DNA of 64,000 nucleotides from contig NZ_NSKD01000001.1 of NCBI RefSeq assembly GCF_002286965.1, positions 434,001 through 498,000 on the forward strand. The letters are read 5' to 3'. The notes below the pieces were generated by a model. It searched no databases. It saw nothing but the letters and a program-made list of their open reading frames with translations, and was not told where the DNA came from. Of the stretch, positions 46,992 to 54,783 are shown one piece after another. Origin of the DNA: Halovibrio salipaludis. Its GTDB lineage: Bacteria > Pseudomonadota > Gammaproteobacteria > Pseudomonadales > Oleiphilaceae. Positions within the stretch are counted from its first letter, which is position 1. Every line of letters starts with the position of its first letter. Made by a program: the position numbers and the translations under genes.

Positions 46992-48704
46992 TCAGTGAAT
47001 GGTTGCCATGGCTTCAGCAATCGGGCCGAGAATCAGGACCGGCATGAAGCTCAGCAGGGTGAACATCACGATGACGGCAAGCGTCATCAGCCCGAAGGTG
47101 CCCGTGTCCAGGCTCAGGCTGCCCCGTCCCTCGGGGGCCGTACGCTTGGAGGCGAGCGAGGCGGCAATGGCCAGGGGCGCGAGCATGGGGATGAAACGGC
47201 CCAAGATCAGGTTGACCGCGCAGGTAATGTTCCACCAGATGCTGTTGTCGTTCAGCCCCTCAAAACCCGACCCATTGTTGGCAAAGGCCGAGGTGTATTC
47301 GTAGATCACCTGGCTGATCCCGTGGTAGCCCGGGTTGGAGTTACCCGTCAGGCCCGGGAAGGCCAGGGTGACCGCACTGAACCCCAGAATCAGCAGCGGC
47401 TGGAGCAGCAGCGCAATGCACACCAGCTTGATCTCGCGCGTTTCAAGCGGCTTGCCGGCGATCTCCGGCGCCCGGCCGATCATCAGCGACCCCAGGAAGG
47501 CGGCCAGCAGCAGGAACAGGAGGAAGCCGATCAGCCCGACACCAACGCCGCCAAAGATCACGTTGATGAACATATCCATGATGGGAACCATGCCGCCGAT
47601 CGGGTTGAAGCTGTCGTGCATGCCGTTGACCGAGCCATTCGAGGTCTGTGTGGTCCAGCTTCCCCACAACGCCGTGGCCGTTGCCCCGAATCGCACTTCC
47701 TTACCCTCCAGGTTGGGGCCTTCCGCGGCCAGCGAGGAAAAAGCGGCGTTAGGCATGTTTTCCTGCCAGATGGCGACAGACGCCAGCCCGACGGACATGA
47801 CCACCATGACACCCATGACCACCTGGGCAAGCCGCCGCCTGCCGGTGAAAAACCCAAGCGCGAAGACCAGGGCCGCCGGGATCAGCACGATGGACACGGT
47901 TTCGACGAGGTTGGACAGCGGTGTCGGGTTCTCAAGCGGAACGGCGGAGTTCGCCCCGTACCAGCCGCCCCCGTTAGTACCAAGCTGCTTGATGGCGACC
48001 ATGGGTGCTACAGGTCCCACGGGAATTTCCTGTTGTTCCATGGCGACGTTCGAGTCCAGGGGCTGGACCGTCTGAGCCCCTTCGTAGGTGCTGGGCACGC
48101 CCTGGGATGCAAGCAAAAGGGCAGCCACGGCGGCCAGGGGCAGCATGACCCGGACAATCGCGCGGGTAAGGTCCTGGTAGAAATTGCCCACGGACACCCG
48201 CGCCTCCGGGCTTCCGCCGGTACGGGCATCACGGCCGCCGAAGATGGTTCGGAGGATGGCGAAGAGTGTGGCCATACCCGCTGCCGGGGTCACGACCTGG
48301 AGGGTCACAATACCGAAGGTATGCGCCAGGTAGGACAGCGACGCCTGGCCGGAATAATGCTGCTGATTGGTGTTGGTCAGGAAGGAAACAGCCGTATGCA
48401 GCGACAGGTCCCAGCTCATCCCGCCAATACCATCCGGGTTGAGAAACAGCAGCCCCTGGGCCATCAGGAGCCCGAAAATCAGCAGGCCCAGCATCAGGTG
48501 GAACTTCAGCAGGGCCCGGCCATACCCCTGCCAGGTCATGGGCTGGCCCGGGTCTATGCCACAGAGGCTGTAGAGGCCGTTTTCCACGGGGAGGAAGACC
48601 CGCCCGCCCATACCGGTTTCGCCGGAATAGACACCGGCGATGTAGCGCCCCAGCGGCCAGGCAAGCAGTAGCGTCAGCGCGTAGATAATGATGACCTCGT
48701 TCAT
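46992..48704 (-). CDS. kdpA: K+-transporting ATPase subunit KdpA
   Basis: The 570-residue channel-like subunit has four membrane-pore-membrane repeats. Selectivity-filter loops with glycine cores appear in [34 protein letters not shown]-like text ([10 protein letters not shown]) and [10 protein letters not shown] follows in the last repeat. It carries potassium across the inner membrane at high affinity. The GGAGG site seven bases upstream lies within the small peptide gene that overlaps its start by four bases. Confidence 0.96.
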   Translation of the reverse strand: MNEVIIIYALTLLLAWPLGRYIAGVYSGETGMGGRVFLPVENGLYSLCGIDPGQPMTWQGYGRALLKFHLMLGLLIFGLLMAQGLLFLNPDGIGGMSWDLSLHTAVSFLTNTNQQHYSGQASLSYLAHTFGIVTLQVVTPAAGMATLFAILRTIFGGRDARTGGSPEARVSVGNFYQDLTRAIVRVMLPLAAVAALLLASQGVPSTYEGAQTVQPLDSNVAMEQQEIPVGPVAPMVAIKQLGTNGGGWYGANSAVPLENPTPLSNLVETVSIVLIPAALVFALGFFTGRRRLAQVVMGVMVVMSVGLASVAIWQENMPNAAFSSLAAEGPNLEGKEVRFGATATALWGSWTTQTSNGSVNGMHDSFNPIGGMVPIMDMFINVIFGGVGVGLIGFLLFLLLAAFLGSLMIGRAPEIAGKPLETREIKLVCIALLLQPLLILGFSAVTLAFPGLTGNSNPGYHGISQVIYEYTSAFANNGSGFEGLNDNSIWWNITCAVNLILGRFIPMLAPLAIAASLASKRTAPEGRGSLSLDTGTFGLMTLAVIVMFTLLSFMPVLILGPIAEAMATIH

Positions 48705-48781
48705 AGCCGGTCCTCCAGGTCAATGAACCAGAAGCAGAGGGCAAAAAGCCCGACGATGATGGCGATTCCAAGCAGTGCCAT
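48701..48781 (-). CDS. 26-residue membrane micropeptide between kdpF and kdpA
   Basis: A short frame from ATG at 48781 to TGA at 48701 gives 26 residues: MALLGIAIIVG at the start, one hydrophobic helix, and [10 protein letters not shown] at the end. It starts two bases after the kdpF stop and its stop overlaps the kdpA start as ATGA, the same coupling seen between the large kdp genes. This placement argues that it is translated. It is not KdpF, which is the preceding frame, though similar size and a single helix suggest a companion subunit. No function is known to me. Confidence 0.6.
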   Translation of the reverse strand: MALLGIAIIVGLFALCFWFIDLEDRL

Positions 48782-48783
48782 GG

Positions 48784-48864
48784 TCAGAACCTCTCGGGCT
48801 GAAGAAGTGCCGCCACCAGATAGATCCCGATGGCCAGTGACGTGACGAGAAGCAAGGCAGACAT
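48784..48864 (-). CDS. kdpF: K+-transporting ATPase subunit KdpF
   Basis: The 26-residue peptide begins MSALLLVTSL and ends IYLVAALLQPERF, the typical KdpF signature of one helix followed by a Leu-x-Pro-Glu-x-Phe tail. KdpF sits at the KdpA-KdpB interface and stabilises the pump. AAAGGAGGG lies seven bases before the ATG. It is the first gene of kdpFABCDE. Confidence 0.9.
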   Translation of the reverse strand: MSALLLVTSLAIGIYLVAALLQPERF

Positions 48865-48909
48865 AGTCGCGCCCTCCTTTGGTGAATGATGCTTAATGAT
48901 CGCGACGGA

Positions 48910-48966
48910 GGGCGTAAAAATTCGATGACCAAAAGCGGCATGGGGCGTAAAGATTCCGTAAAGGAT
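48910..48966. promoter_or_regulatory. Phased direct repeats upstream of kdpF (candidate KdpE sites)
   Basis: GGGCGTAAAAATTC (48910-48923) recurs as GGGCGTAAAGATTC (48943-48956), 33 bases apart and 13 of 14 identical. A third CGTAAAGGAT begins at 48957, 11 bases after the second CGTAAA. On the kdp strand these read as TTTACG-containing, T-rich boxes, like the TTTATA/TTTACA repeats bound by E. coli KdpE. Spacings of 33 and 11 bases place them on one face of the helix. The wider 48865-49138 gap also holds two TTTTTGTGT copies (49044, 49056) and the palindrome CTGGAATTCCAG (49070-49081), whose roles are unknown. Confidence 0.5.
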
Positions 48967-49138
48967 GTCACAGCCCGATGGCGGGTTTTAGATGCTTATC
49001 TGCGCGAATACGGTGTTTTTCGGCTACCATTTTGGATAGCGGCTTTTTGTGTGGGTTTTTGTGTAAGCACTGGAATTCCAGAACATTAACCCAATTCTCT
49101 CTTCCTCTTCATGGGAACTCCAGACTAGATTGCAGAAC

Positions 49139-51031
49139 ATGGAACGGATTGTCGGAACCTGGTTTCCGGTCGTCATGTTAATGCTCATGATGCTGGGCAG
49201 CGGCCAGGCAGGAGCACTTGAACTCGTCGAGGTCGATGATGAAAGGGAACTGGACCTCAGCGCTGACATGCGGTGGGTGGCCGACCCCAACTCTGAACTG
49301 AGCGCGCAATCGCTGTTACAGGCGCCTGGGGAGCCGGACTGGCAGACCACCAACGGCCGGATCCTCAACCTCGGGCTGGAGAGCGCCCCCGTATGGATGG
49401 GCGTCTGGCTCAAAAGCAGTTCGGAAATCGACCGCTATCTCCAGATAGGTTATCCACCACTGGATGATGTCCGGATCCAGCTTCTGCGGGCCATTGACGG
49501 TGAAACCGTCACCGAGGTCCACACCGGGGATACCCTGCCATTCTCATCCCGACCGATCGCGCATCACGATTTCGTGAGCCGGCTGACACTGGCTCCGGAC
49601 ACCCGCTACCTGCTGCTGATCCGCATCCAGACCGAAGGGGCCCTGCAGGCCCCGGTACGTCTGTGGGAGCCGGAGGCCTTCCTCAGGGATACCCAGGTGT
49701 CCTCGGCACTGCACATGATGTTCTTCGGCATCATGGGCGCGCTCGCCATCTACAATCTGCTGCTGTACTTCGCGGTACGGGATGGCGCCTATCTCTGGTA
49801 CGTCCTCTATCTGCTGGCCTTCGTTCTGTCACAGGCGGCGCTGCGGGGCTTCGGTTTCCAGTACCTGTGGCCCGGCGCGCCCTGGTTCAACGGCATCAGC
49901 CTGACGGTGCTTCTCTCACTCAGCCTTGCCGCCGTGGGGTTCTTTACCCATCAGTTCCTCAATGCCCCCAGGCACAGCCGCCTGTGGTCCATCATCTTCC
50001 GGGCCATCGGCTGGTCGGGTATTGCCCTGGCCATCATCAGCGTGCTCGTGCCCTATCACATCGCCATTGCTCTGATGCTCGGGGTCGTCAGCAGCGAGGC
50101 GGTACTGGCGCTGGTGGGTGCCTGCTATCTGTGGTGGCGCGGTGAAGTGCTGGCCCGCTTCTACGTCATTGCCTGGGGCATCTTCCTGTTTGCCAACATC
50201 GCCTATACCGTCAGCAAGACCGGCGTGATTCCCACCAATATGCTGGTGGACCATGGCACCCAGATCGGCGCCGTCATCCAGATGCTGCTGCTGTCCTTTG
50301 CTCTGGCCTGGCGCATCAACCAGGAACGCGAACAGCGCCAGCAGGCCCAGGCCGAGGCGCTGCGGGTGCAGCAGGACGCCAACCTCAAGCTGGAAGCACG
50401 GGTGGAGGAACGCACCGAGGAGCTCCGCCACGCCTATGATCAGCTCAAGCAGCTGAGCGAGCTGGATGGCCTCACGCAGCTCAAGAACCGACCCTACTTT
50501 GACCAGGCCCTGGAGCGCGAATGGCGGCGCAGCTGCCGTGAGACCCATACCATGTCCCTTCTGATGCTGGACATTGATCATTTCAAGGCGGTTAACGACG
50601 ACTACGGCCACCTCTGCGGTGATGACGCGCTGCGCCGGATTGCAGCGATCTGCGAAGAGGGAGTGGGACGGGTCGCCGATACCGTCGCGCGCTACGGGGG
50701 CGAGGAATTCGTGATCCTGCTGCCCATGACCGATCTCGGGGGCGCGACCCTGCTGGCCGAACGCATACGCGAGGCCGCGGCATCCGTGGAATTTGAATGG
50801 GAGGGCAACCCCATTGCGCTGAGCGTTTCCATTGGGCTGGCGTGCTGTATACCGGACTGCCAGCGGGACCATGAGTGGTTGATCCGTACCGCTGACGAAG
50901 CCCTCTATCAGGCCAAGACGCGCGGCCGTAACCGCACGGTTGTGGCCCGACAGAACGCTGATGGCGGTATCGACATGCTCACCCCCGAATCCCTTCAGGC
51001 ATCCGCCGATGGCTCATCGCCCAGCGCCTGA
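49139..51031 (+). CDS. Membrane diguanylate cyclase (7TMR-DISM + GGDEF)
   Basis: This 630-residue protein should make cyclic di-GMP. It has a signal peptide (about 1-24), a periplasmic 7TMR-DISM domain, seven membrane helices (about 185-390), a coiled-coil linker with repeated Gln/Arg/Glu, and a GGDEF domain. The catalytic motif is intact as GGEEF (520-524), and the inhibitory I-site RVAD (511-514) lies five residues before it, so product inhibition is likely. I chose ATG at 49139; a TTG three codons earlier is possible and both have weak ribosome sites. The gene is divergent from kdp and its end overlaps the ABC exporter gene by 37 bases, tail to tail. Confidence 0.92.
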   Translation: MERIVGTWFPVVMLMLMMLGSGQAGALELVEVDDERELDLSADMRWVADPNSELSAQSLLQAPGEPDWQTTNGRILNLGLESAPVWMGVWLKSSSEIDRYLQIGYPPLDDVRIQLLRAIDGETVTEVHTGDTLPFSSRPIAHHDFVSRLTLAPDTRYLLLIRIQTEGALQAPVRLWEPEAFLRDTQVSSALHMMFFGIMGALAIYNLLLYFAVRDGAYLWYVLYLLAFVLSQAALRGFGFQYLWPGAPWFNGISLTVLLSLSLAAVGFFTHQFLNAPRHSRLWSIIFRAIGWSGIALAIISVLVPYHIAIALMLGVVSSEAVLALVGACYLWWRGEVLARFYVIAWGIFLFANIAYTVSKTGVIPTNMLVDHGTQIGAVIQMLLLSFALAWRINQEREQRQQAQAEALRVQQDANLKLEARVEERTEELRHAYDQLKQLSELDGLTQLKNRPYFDQALEREWRRSCRETHTMSLLMLDIDHFKAVNDDYGHLCGDDALRRIAAICEEGVGRVADTVARYGGEEFVILLPMTDLGGATLLAERIREAAASVEFEWEGNPIALSVSIGLACCIPDCQRDHEWLIRTADEALYQAKTRGRNRTVVARQNADGGIDMLTPESLQASADGSSPSA

Positions 51032-52800
51032 CGTTCCCATAGCCGGGCGTAACGACCGCCCAGGGCAAGCAGCTGTTCATGGGTGCCGCGTTCAACAATA
51101 CAGCCGGCATCCATGACAAGGATGCTGTCCGCGTCATTCACCGTGGACAGGCGATGGGCAATGGCAAGCGTGGTCCGGTTGCTGGCGACCTCGTCCAACG
51201 CCTCCAGGATATGCTGCTCCGCCACCGAGTCCAGTGACGACGTGGCTTCGTCGAGCACCAGTATGGGCGGATCCTTGAGGATGACACGGGCGATGGCCAC
51301 GCGCTGCTTCTCACCCCCGGAAAGCTTCAGGCCCCGTTCACCGACCCGCGTTTCCAGCCCCTCGGGAAGGCGTGCCACGAAGTCCTCCAGATGGGCCATG
51401 CGCAGCGCCCGCTGCAGGTCCTCCTCACTGGCATCGGGCCGTCCGTAGAGGATGTTGCGGCGCAGACTGTCGTTGAACATCACGGTGTCCTGGGGCACCA
51501 CGCCGATGGCCTCGCGCAGGCTCTGCTGGGTGACCTCGCGGATATCCTGACCATCGACTGTAATGGCGCCTTCCTGCACATCGAAGAAGCGGAACAACAA
51601 CCTTGCCAGGGTCGACTTGCCGGCGCCGCTGGCGCCCACCACCGCCACCCGGGAGCCGGCCGGCACCTCAAAGGAGACATCCTGCAGGATCCGCTGGTCC
51701 GGGCGATAGCCGAACTCAACATGGCGGAATTCGATCCGGCCCCCGGTGACCGCCAGTGGTTTCGCGTCCGGCGTATCCACCACTGTTGGTGGCTGTTCCA
51801 GCAACCCGAAAAGGCGCTCCACGTTGACCAGTGCCTGCCGGATCTCGCGGTAGACAAAGCCCAGGGCGTTCAGGGGAATGAACAGCTGCAGCAGGTAGGC
51901 GTTGATCATGGTGAAATCGCCCAGGGTAATGTCCCCAGCCGCCACATCCGTTACCGCCATGGCCATGACCGCAATGAGCCCGATGCCGATGATCAGGGCC
52001 TGACCGGCATTCAGCGTCGCCAGTGAAAGGCGGTTGTTGAGCCGGGCCTGTTCCCACTCGGCCAGGTTGGCATCGTAGCGCTCGGCCTCAAAGTCCTCGT
52101 TGCTGAAGTACTTGACCGTCTCGTAGTTCAGCAGGCTGTCCACCGCACGACTGTTGGACTCGTTGTCCTTGGCGTTCGCCTCGCGCACGAACCGTGTCCG
52201 CCACTCGGTGACCCGGATCGAGAACACCACGTAGATCACGACGGCCACCAGGACGGTCAGCATGTAGCCGGGATCAAAAGCGAACAACAGGATGCCGCAG
52301 ACCATCACCAGTTCCAGGATAGTGGGCACGATGTTGAACAGCGTGAAGCGCAGCAGGAAGCTGATGCCATTGGTGCCGCGCTCGATATCCCGGGCGAGAC
52401 CCCCGGTACGGCGGTCCAGGTGAAATCCCAGCTCCAGCCGGTGCAGATGACGGAAGACCTGCAGCGAAACACGACGCATGGCCCGCTCTGCGACGCGCGC
52501 GAAGACCGCGTCGCGCACCTCGTTGAACAGGGTGCCGCTGAAGCGCAGCAACCCGTAGGCGACCACCAGGAGAACCGGAATCCAGAGGACCATGTCGCCG
52601 CTGTCTTTCGCGTCCAGATGGTCGACGATGTATTTCAGTGCCACAGGCGTGGCCACCGTCGCCAGCTTGGCGACGATCAGGCAGGCAGCCGCGATGCCAA
52701 CGCGGCCCCGGAATTCCTTCAGGTAGGGCCAGAGGCTGGCGATCACCCGCCAGTCCGGGCGGTAATCGCCCGGGTAGTCGTTATCCGCGTAGGCGCGCAC
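50995..52800 (-). CDS. Atm1-type ABC exporter (fused permease and ATPase)
   Basis: The 601-residue half-transporter has six membrane helices (about 25-320) and one ATPase domain. Motifs are Walker A (GASGAGKST), signature LSGGEKQRVAIAR, Walker B (ILVLDEATSSLD) and an H-loop in AIAHRLST. The segments RFTLFNIVPTILEL and NYETVKYFSNEDFEAERY mark the Atm1/HMT1 branch, which exports glutathione-linked compounds or metals. A lipid A flippase (MsbA) is less likely, despite the acyltransferase gene next door. It starts 12 bases after the end of that gene. Confidence 0.92.
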   Translation of the reverse strand: MRAYADNDYPGDYRPDWRVIASLWPYLKEFRGRVGIAAACLIVAKLATVATPVALKYIVDHLDAKDSGDMVLWIPVLLVVAYGLLRFSGTLFNEVRDAVFARVAERAMRRVSLQVFRHLHRLELGFHLDRRTGGLARDIERGTNGISFLLRFTLFNIVPTILELVMVCGILLFAFDPGYMLTVLVAVVIYVVFSIRVTEWRTRFVREANAKDNESNSRAVDSLLNYETVKYFSNEDFEAERYDANLAEWEQARLNNRLSLATLNAGQALIIGIGLIAVMAMAVTDVAAGDITLGDFTMINAYLLQLFIPLNALGFVYREIRQALVNVERLFGLLEQPPTVVDTPDAKPLAVTGGRIEFRHVEFGYRPDQRILQDVSFEVPAGSRVAVVGASGAGKSTLARLLFRFFDVQEGAITVDGQDIREVTQQSLREAIGVVPQDTVMFNDSLRRNILYGRPDASEEDLQRALRMAHLEDFVARLPEGLETRVGERGLKLSGGEKQRVAIARVILKDPPILVLDEATSSLDSVAEQHILEALDEVASNRTTLAIAHRLSTVNDADSILVMDAGCIVERGTHEQLLALGGRYARLWERQALGDEPSADA

Positions 52801-52812
52801 TCAATGGCTCCG

Positions 52813-53709
52813 TCAGAGGTCTCTGTAGGGGTTGGGCTTGCCGGATGGCTGCTTGCGGAAGCGTTTGTACTCCCACTGGTACTGTTCCGGAATCCGCCGG
52901 ACAACGGATTCCACGCTGGCGTTGAGGGCGGCCACCGAGGTCTCCGTGTCCTCCGCGTAGAGCCGTGGATCCGCCTCGTCCGCAACCAGGCGGAACCCGC
53001 GGGCGCCAGGCAGCCGTTCGCAATAGGTGACCACAGCCCGGGCGCCGGTTTTCTGAACCAGGCGGGAAACCAGCTTCATGGTCAGAACATCGATACCGAA
53101 GAAGGGCGCGTAGGTGCCGCCACTGGCATCCGGAACCTGGTCCGGCAGTATCCCCACAACACCGCCTTCGCGCAGGATGCTGAACAGCCGCAGCACCCCC
53201 TTGCGGTCCGCCCGGACCAGCTCCGACCCACCACGACCCCGCACCTTCGACATGTAGTCTTCCATCTCAGCCATCTTGGGCGGGCTGTAGAGCGCGGCCA
53301 TGGAAAAGCGGGTGGAGTAGTAGAGCCCCAGCAGTTCCCAGTTGCCGAGATGGGGCACGATCAGCACCACGCCGCGGCCCTCGGCCCGTGCCTCGTCCAG
53401 AAGATGCTGGCCCTCGAATTCACGGATCAGGCCGAGGCAGCGCGGGACTGGGCTTTCCCACATGATGGGGATTTCCGCGATCAGCTTGCCGGTCTCCCGC
53501 AGGCTGTCGCGGGCCAGGGTACGGCGCTCGGCTTCCGGCATGTCCGGATAGGCCAGGGTGAGACTGCGCTCGGTTACCTTGCGGGTACGATCGCGCGCGG
53601 CCCATAGACAGAGGCCAACAACACGGCCCAGCGACTGGGCGAGCGCCAGCGGCAGGTGACCGATGAGCCAGAGCAGGGCGCGCAGGCCCCTGATGCGCAG
53701 GGTTTTCAT
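52813..53709 (-). CDS. Lipid A acyltransferase (LpxL/HtrB family)
   Basis: This 298-residue inner-membrane enzyme transfers an acyl chain to Kdo-lipid A. It has an N-terminal membrane helix (about 10-35) and the catalytic motif H120-LGNW-E125. Family segments include LPDQVPD and YKRFRKQP near the C-terminus. LpxL and LpxM cannot be separated reliably by eye. I chose ATG at 53709 (MKTLRIRGLR); a longer frame would run through the shared promoter into glyQ. Confidence 0.9.
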   Translation of the reverse strand: MKTLRIRGLRALLWLIGHLPLALAQSLGRVVGLCLWAARDRTRKVTERSLTLAYPDMPEAERRTLARDSLRETGKLIAEIPIMWESPVPRCLGLIREFEGQHLLDEARAEGRGVVLIVPHLGNWELLGLYYSTRFSMAALYSPPKMAEMEDYMSKVRGRGGSELVRADRKGVLRLFSILREGGVVGILPDQVPDASGGTYAPFFGIDVLTMKLVSRLVQKTGARAVVTYCERLPGARGFRLVADEADPRLYAEDTETSVAALNASVESVVRRIPEQYQWEYKRFRKQPSGKPNPYRDL

Positions 53710-53759
53710 GGAAATTTGAACGACTCCCGGGCCGGGGTTTCCTAAGAACCGGAGGCGGA

Positions 53760-53772
53760 GCGTATAATACGC
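53760..53772. promoter_or_regulatory. Symmetric -10 element between lpxL-type gene and glyQ
   Basis: GCGTATAATACGC is a perfect dyad (GCGTAT, A, ATACGC). On the plus strand it holds a consensus TATAAT (53763-53768) facing glyQ; on the minus strand it holds TATTAT facing the acyltransferase gene. No good -35 is visible on the plus strand. It may serve as a shared or mutually exclusive divergent promoter. Confidence 0.5.
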
Positions 53773-53824
53773 GCCTTTGGTAGAACGGGAAACCGATCCC
53801 CTCAATCCCCAGCAGGTGGACGCC

Positions 53825-54781
53825 GTGAGCGAACAGGCACAACCCGATGTAACAACCTTCCAGGGGCTGATCCTGGCCTTCCAGCAGTTCTGGGCCGAGC
53901 GCGGCTGCATCATCCAGCAGCCGCTGGACATGGAAGTGGGCGCGGGGACTTTCCATCCCGCCACCTTCCTGCGCAGTATCGGGCCGGAAAACTGGCATGC
54001 CGCCTATGTCCAACCCAGCCGCCGCCCCACGGACGGCCGCTACGGTGAGAACCCCAACCGGCTGCAGCACTATTACCAGTTCCAGGTGGTGCTCAAGCCC
54101 TCGCCGGACGACATCCAGGAACAGTACCTGGACTCGTTGCGGGTCCTGGGCCTGGACCCACTGGTGCACGACATCCGTTTTGTGGAAGACAACTGGGAGT
54201 CGCCAACCCTGGGGGCCTGGGGCCTGGGCTGGGAGGTCTGGCTCAACGGCATGGAGATCACCCAGTTCACCTATTTCCAGCAGGTGGGCGGTATTGAATG
54301 CTACCCCGTGACCGGTGAAATCACCTACGGCCTGGAACGCATCGCCATGTACCTGCAGGAGGTGGACAGCGTCTATGACCTGGTCTGGACGCGGACACCG
54401 GCCGGCGAAGTAACCTATGGCGACGTCTACCACCAGAACGAGGTCGAGCAGTCCCACTACAACTTCGAGCAGGCGGATGTCGAGTTCATGTTCCACGCCT
54501 TTGGGGTGCATGAGCGTGAGGCCCAGCGCCTTGTGGATTCGGGCCTGCCCCTGCCCGCCTATGAACAGGTGCTGAAGGCCTCCCATACCTTCAACATGCT
54601 GGATGCCCGGCACGCCATCTCGGTCACCGAGCGCCAGCGCTACATCCTGAGGGTACGCACCCTTGCCCGGGCCGTGGCCCGGGCCTACTACGACCGGCGC
54701 CGGGATCTCGGCTTCCCCATGGCGGATGAAGCCATCCGGCGCGAACTGCTCGCCGACGACGACACCCAGAAGGAGGCATGA
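53825..54781 (+). CDS. glyQ: Glycyl-tRNA synthetase alpha subunit
   Basis: The 318-residue catalytic subunit activates glycine for tRNA charging in the alpha2beta2 bacterial enzyme. The class II core is seen in [33 protein letters not shown] and [12 protein letters not shown] start it at the GTG at 53825, with GGTGG a few bases upstream, since family members begin just before the TFQGLIL segment. Its stop is followed within three bases by glyS. Confidence 0.96.
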   Translation: MSEQAQPDVTTFQGLILAFQQFWAERGCIIQQPLDMEVGAGTFHPATFLRSIGPENWHAAYVQPSRRPTDGRYGENPNRLQHYYQFQVVLKPSPDDIQEQYLDSLRVLGLDPLVHDIRFVEDNWESPTLGAWGLGWEVWLNGMEITQFTYFQQVGGIECYPVTGEITYGLERIAMYLQEVDSVYDLVWTRTPAGEVTYGDVYHQNEVEQSHYNFEQADVEFMFHAFGVHEREAQRLVDSGLPLPAYEQVLKASHTFNMLDARHAISVTERQRYILRVRTLARAVARAYYDRRRDLGFPMADEAIRRELLADDDTQKEA

Positions 54782-54783
54782 TC

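Noticed and set aside
48886-49089. 67-codon plus-strand frame in the kdp-cyclase gap
   Set aside because: It runs through the candidate KdpE repeats, has no ribosome site and shows no protein-like pattern.
52813-53709. Reading the adjacent ABC exporter as MsbA because of the lipid A acyltransferase gene
   Set aside because: The exporter carries Atm1-branch segments (NYETVKYFSNEDF) rather than MsbA features.
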